A stretch of DNA of 6,377 nucleotides from JBLNBQ01 sp050260095 (GTDB lineage Bacteria > Bacillota > UBA5301 > DYFA01), in assembly GCA_050260095.1 (NCBI GenBank), contig JBLNBQ010000187.1, positions 1 through 6,377 on the forward strand, given 5' to 3'. Below are positions 5,112 to 6,377 of this stretch, in pieces (positions within the stretch are counted from its first letter, which is position 1; each line of letters starts with the position of its first letter). A program made the translations under genes and the position numbers. The notes beneath the pieces were generated by a model. That model saw only the letters and a program-made list of their open reading frames with translations, ran no database searches and was not told where the DNA came from.

Positions 5112-5924
5112 TTACTTCACCCCTTCCACGTGGTGCGGTGTCTCTTTGGCCGGCATGACGTAGTTGAAGAAGAGGCCGGCCAGGATCACGAGGAGGCCGC
5201 CGCCCAGGGCCACTTCGCCGACGGGGCGGGCGAAGTTCTTCCAGAGCTTGACCTGCCAGGGCACGCTGACCGCGGTCGGCAGCCCGTACAGCGCCGGGTC
5301 ATCGGTCAGCAGGTAGAGCACGGTGCCGCCGACCTGAGTCTCGCCGTAGATCTGCGCCTTCGGGAAGAGCGGTTGAATCTTCCCGAGCCGCTCCTTGGCC
5401 AGCGCCAGGAGTTCCTCGCGCTCGCCGAACTTGATCGCGCCCGGCGGGCAGGTCTTGGCGCAAGCCGGGATCATGCCTTCGGCGACCCGGTCGGCGCACA
5501 TGTTGCACTTGGCGGCCTTCTTCTTCCAGATGCCAACGCCCTGCTCCTTGTAGTCGAGCTTCGGCACGCCGAAGGGGCAGTTCTGGACGCAGTAGCCGCA
5601 GCCGGTGCATTTCTCCTGGTCGAGGTTGAGGGCGCCTTCCGGCGTCCGGGTGATGGCGTCCACCGGGCAGACCATCTCGCAGGTGGCCTCGGTGCAGTGC
5701 ATGCACTGCCGCTTGCCGAAGAGCCACTTGACGCCGCCATCATCAGTGGCCACCTCTTCCATCCGGACGAAGGTGTACGTCTGATGGGCGAAGTCCGTCT
5801 TCGTCTGGTAGTTGCCCCGGTAGGGCTGGATGTCAGCCTTGAGGTCGTTCCACTGCTTGCAGGCCGACTCGCACCCGCGGCACCCCATGCACTTGGAGGT
5901 GTCAATAAACAGCGTCTTGCTCAT
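5112..5924 (-). CDS. fdnH: Formate dehydrogenase iron-sulfur (beta) subunit
   Basis: 270 residues. All sixteen cysteines for four [4Fe-4S] clusters are present in four groups: 12/15/18/22, 74/77/82/86, 106/109/112/116 and 140/143/155/159. They form the wire between the catalytic subunit and the cytochrome. The C-terminal part contains the FdnH-type LLTDDPALYGLP segment and one membrane helix (about 237-257) with the short tail on the cytoplasmic side, as in the E. coli FdnH anchor. The N-terminus is about 30 residues shorter than in E. coli and begins just before the first cluster. The start is 4 nt after the fdnG stop, with AAGGGGG (5934-5940) 9 nt upstream inside the end of fdnG. A plain tetrathionate or DMSO reductase beta subunit would lack the C-terminal helix, so FDH-N type is favoured. 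Confidence 0.95.
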   Translation of the reverse strand: MSKTLFIDTSKCMGCRGCESACKQWNDLKADIQPYRGNYQTKTDFAHQTYTFVRMEEVATDDGGVKWLFGKRQCMHCTEATCEMVCPVDAITRTPEGALNLDQEKCTGCGYCVQNCPFGVPKLDYKEQGVGIWKKKAAKCNMCADRVAEGMIPACAKTCPPGAIKFGEREELLALAKERLGKIQPLFPKAQIYGETQVGGTVLYLLTDDPALYGLPTAVSVPWQVKLWKNFARPVGEVALGGGLLVILAGLFFNYVMPAKETPHHVEGVK

Positions 5925-5928
5925 CTAC

Positions 5929-6377
5929 TCACACCCCCTTGACGTCCACGAGGAACGCCTTGTATTCCGGGATCATGGTGTTGGCGTCGCCGATGTGCGG
6001 GGTCAGCTTGTTGGCGATGTCGCCGGTGGCGATGCCCCGGTAGCCGAAGTTCCACGGCATGCCGATCTGGTGCACCTTCTGGCCGCCCAGGTTGAACGGC
6101 TTCCACCGCTTGGTCACCATGGCGTAGGCCCTTACCTCGCCGCGGGTGGAGGAGACGATGACCTCCTGCCCGTTCTTGATGCCCTTCTCAGCCGCCAGCT
6201 CCTCGCCGATCTCGACGAACATGTACGGCTGGAGTTCGGCCAACCAGGGTTGGTTCCGCGTTAGGTTCCCGGTCTGGTAGTGCTCGGAGAGCCGGAACGT
6301 GGTGCAGACGATCGGGAACTGGTCGACCGTTCCCTGCTTGTCGGGTTCCCAGACCTTGACCACCGGGTTCATCTGCA
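5929..6377 (-). CDS. fdnG: Formate dehydrogenase alpha (catalytic Mo/W) subunit, C-terminal part
   Basis: Only the last 149 or so codons lie in the window; the gene continues past the high-coordinate edge, and the ATG at 6370-6372 is internal. The fragment is the molybdopterin-dinucleotide-binding C-terminal domain. It matches the E. coli FdnG/FdoG end closely in order: TTFRLSEHYQTGNLTR, then FVEIGEELAAEKGIKNG, VIVSSTRGEVRA, KPFNLGGQKVHQIGMPWNFG, and DIANKLTPHIGDAN with the terminal PEYKAFLVDVK. FDH-N alpha oxidises formate to CO2 on the outer side of the membrane at a bis-MGD centre with Sec or Cys; that residue and the twin-arginine signal are outside the window. It is the first of the fdnGHI-fdhE series. 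Confidence 0.93.
   Translation of the reverse strand, partial: QMNPVVKVWEPDKQGTVDQFPIVCTTFRLSEHYQTGNLTRNQPWLAELQPYMFVEIGEELAAEKGIKNGQEVIVSSTRGEVRAYAMVTKRWKPFNLGGQKVHQIGMPWNFGYRGIATGDIANKLTPHIGDANTMIPEYKAFLVDVKGV

Noticed and set aside
4470..5942. Long plus-strand open frame of 490 codons
   Set aside because: It is exactly antisense to fdnI and fdnH, which have full family motifs. The frame is open because of GC-rich codon structure and has an Arg/Glu/His-rich shadow composition.

Overview
The window is GC-rich bacterial DNA. Every intact gene is on the minus strand, so the region is described here in transcription order, from high to low coordinates. The right half (about 3463-6377) is a clear respiratory formate dehydrogenase (FDH-N type) operon: the C-terminus of the catalytic molybdenum subunit (fdnG/fdoG-like, cut by the window edge), the four-[4Fe-4S] electron-transfer subunit (fdnH-like), the diheme membrane cytochrome b subunit (fdnI-like) and the FDH accessory protein fdhE. 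The first three genes are 3-4 nt apart with overlapping ribosome-binding sites. fdhE follows after a 122-nt gap that holds two hairpins and has its own very strong Shine-Dalgarno sequence. Together they would oxidise formate on the outer face of the membrane and send electrons through FdnH and FdnI to the quinone pool.

The left half (about 1-3460) looks different: relics and unfamiliar genes. A ktrB-ktrA potassium-uptake pair survives only as a core. ktrB has lost roughly its first 60 percent, and ktrA has lost most of its C-terminal RCK_C domain. Between two small genes, on the plus strand, is a frameshifted C-terminal scrap of a sensor histidine kinase. Around these lie a lipoprotein of unknown family with a histidine cluster, and a periplasm-facing diheme c-type cytochrome-like protein. 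The cytochrome's stop codon sits in the loop of a perfect 11-bp hairpin, and its frame stays open beyond the stop.

Organism: an anaerobic or facultatively anaerobic bacterium that uses formate as electron donor, with c-type cytochromes and lipoproteins. Strong GGAGG-type ribosome-binding sites, GTG and TTG starts and high GC would fit a high-GC Bacillota lineage or a deltaproteobacterial-type metal or sulfur reducer. The sequence does not settle which. I see no insertion sequence, phage gene, CRISPR array, tRNA or rRNA. I find no convincing new multi-gene system; the most informative signals are the gene-decay scars and several strong inverted repeats.
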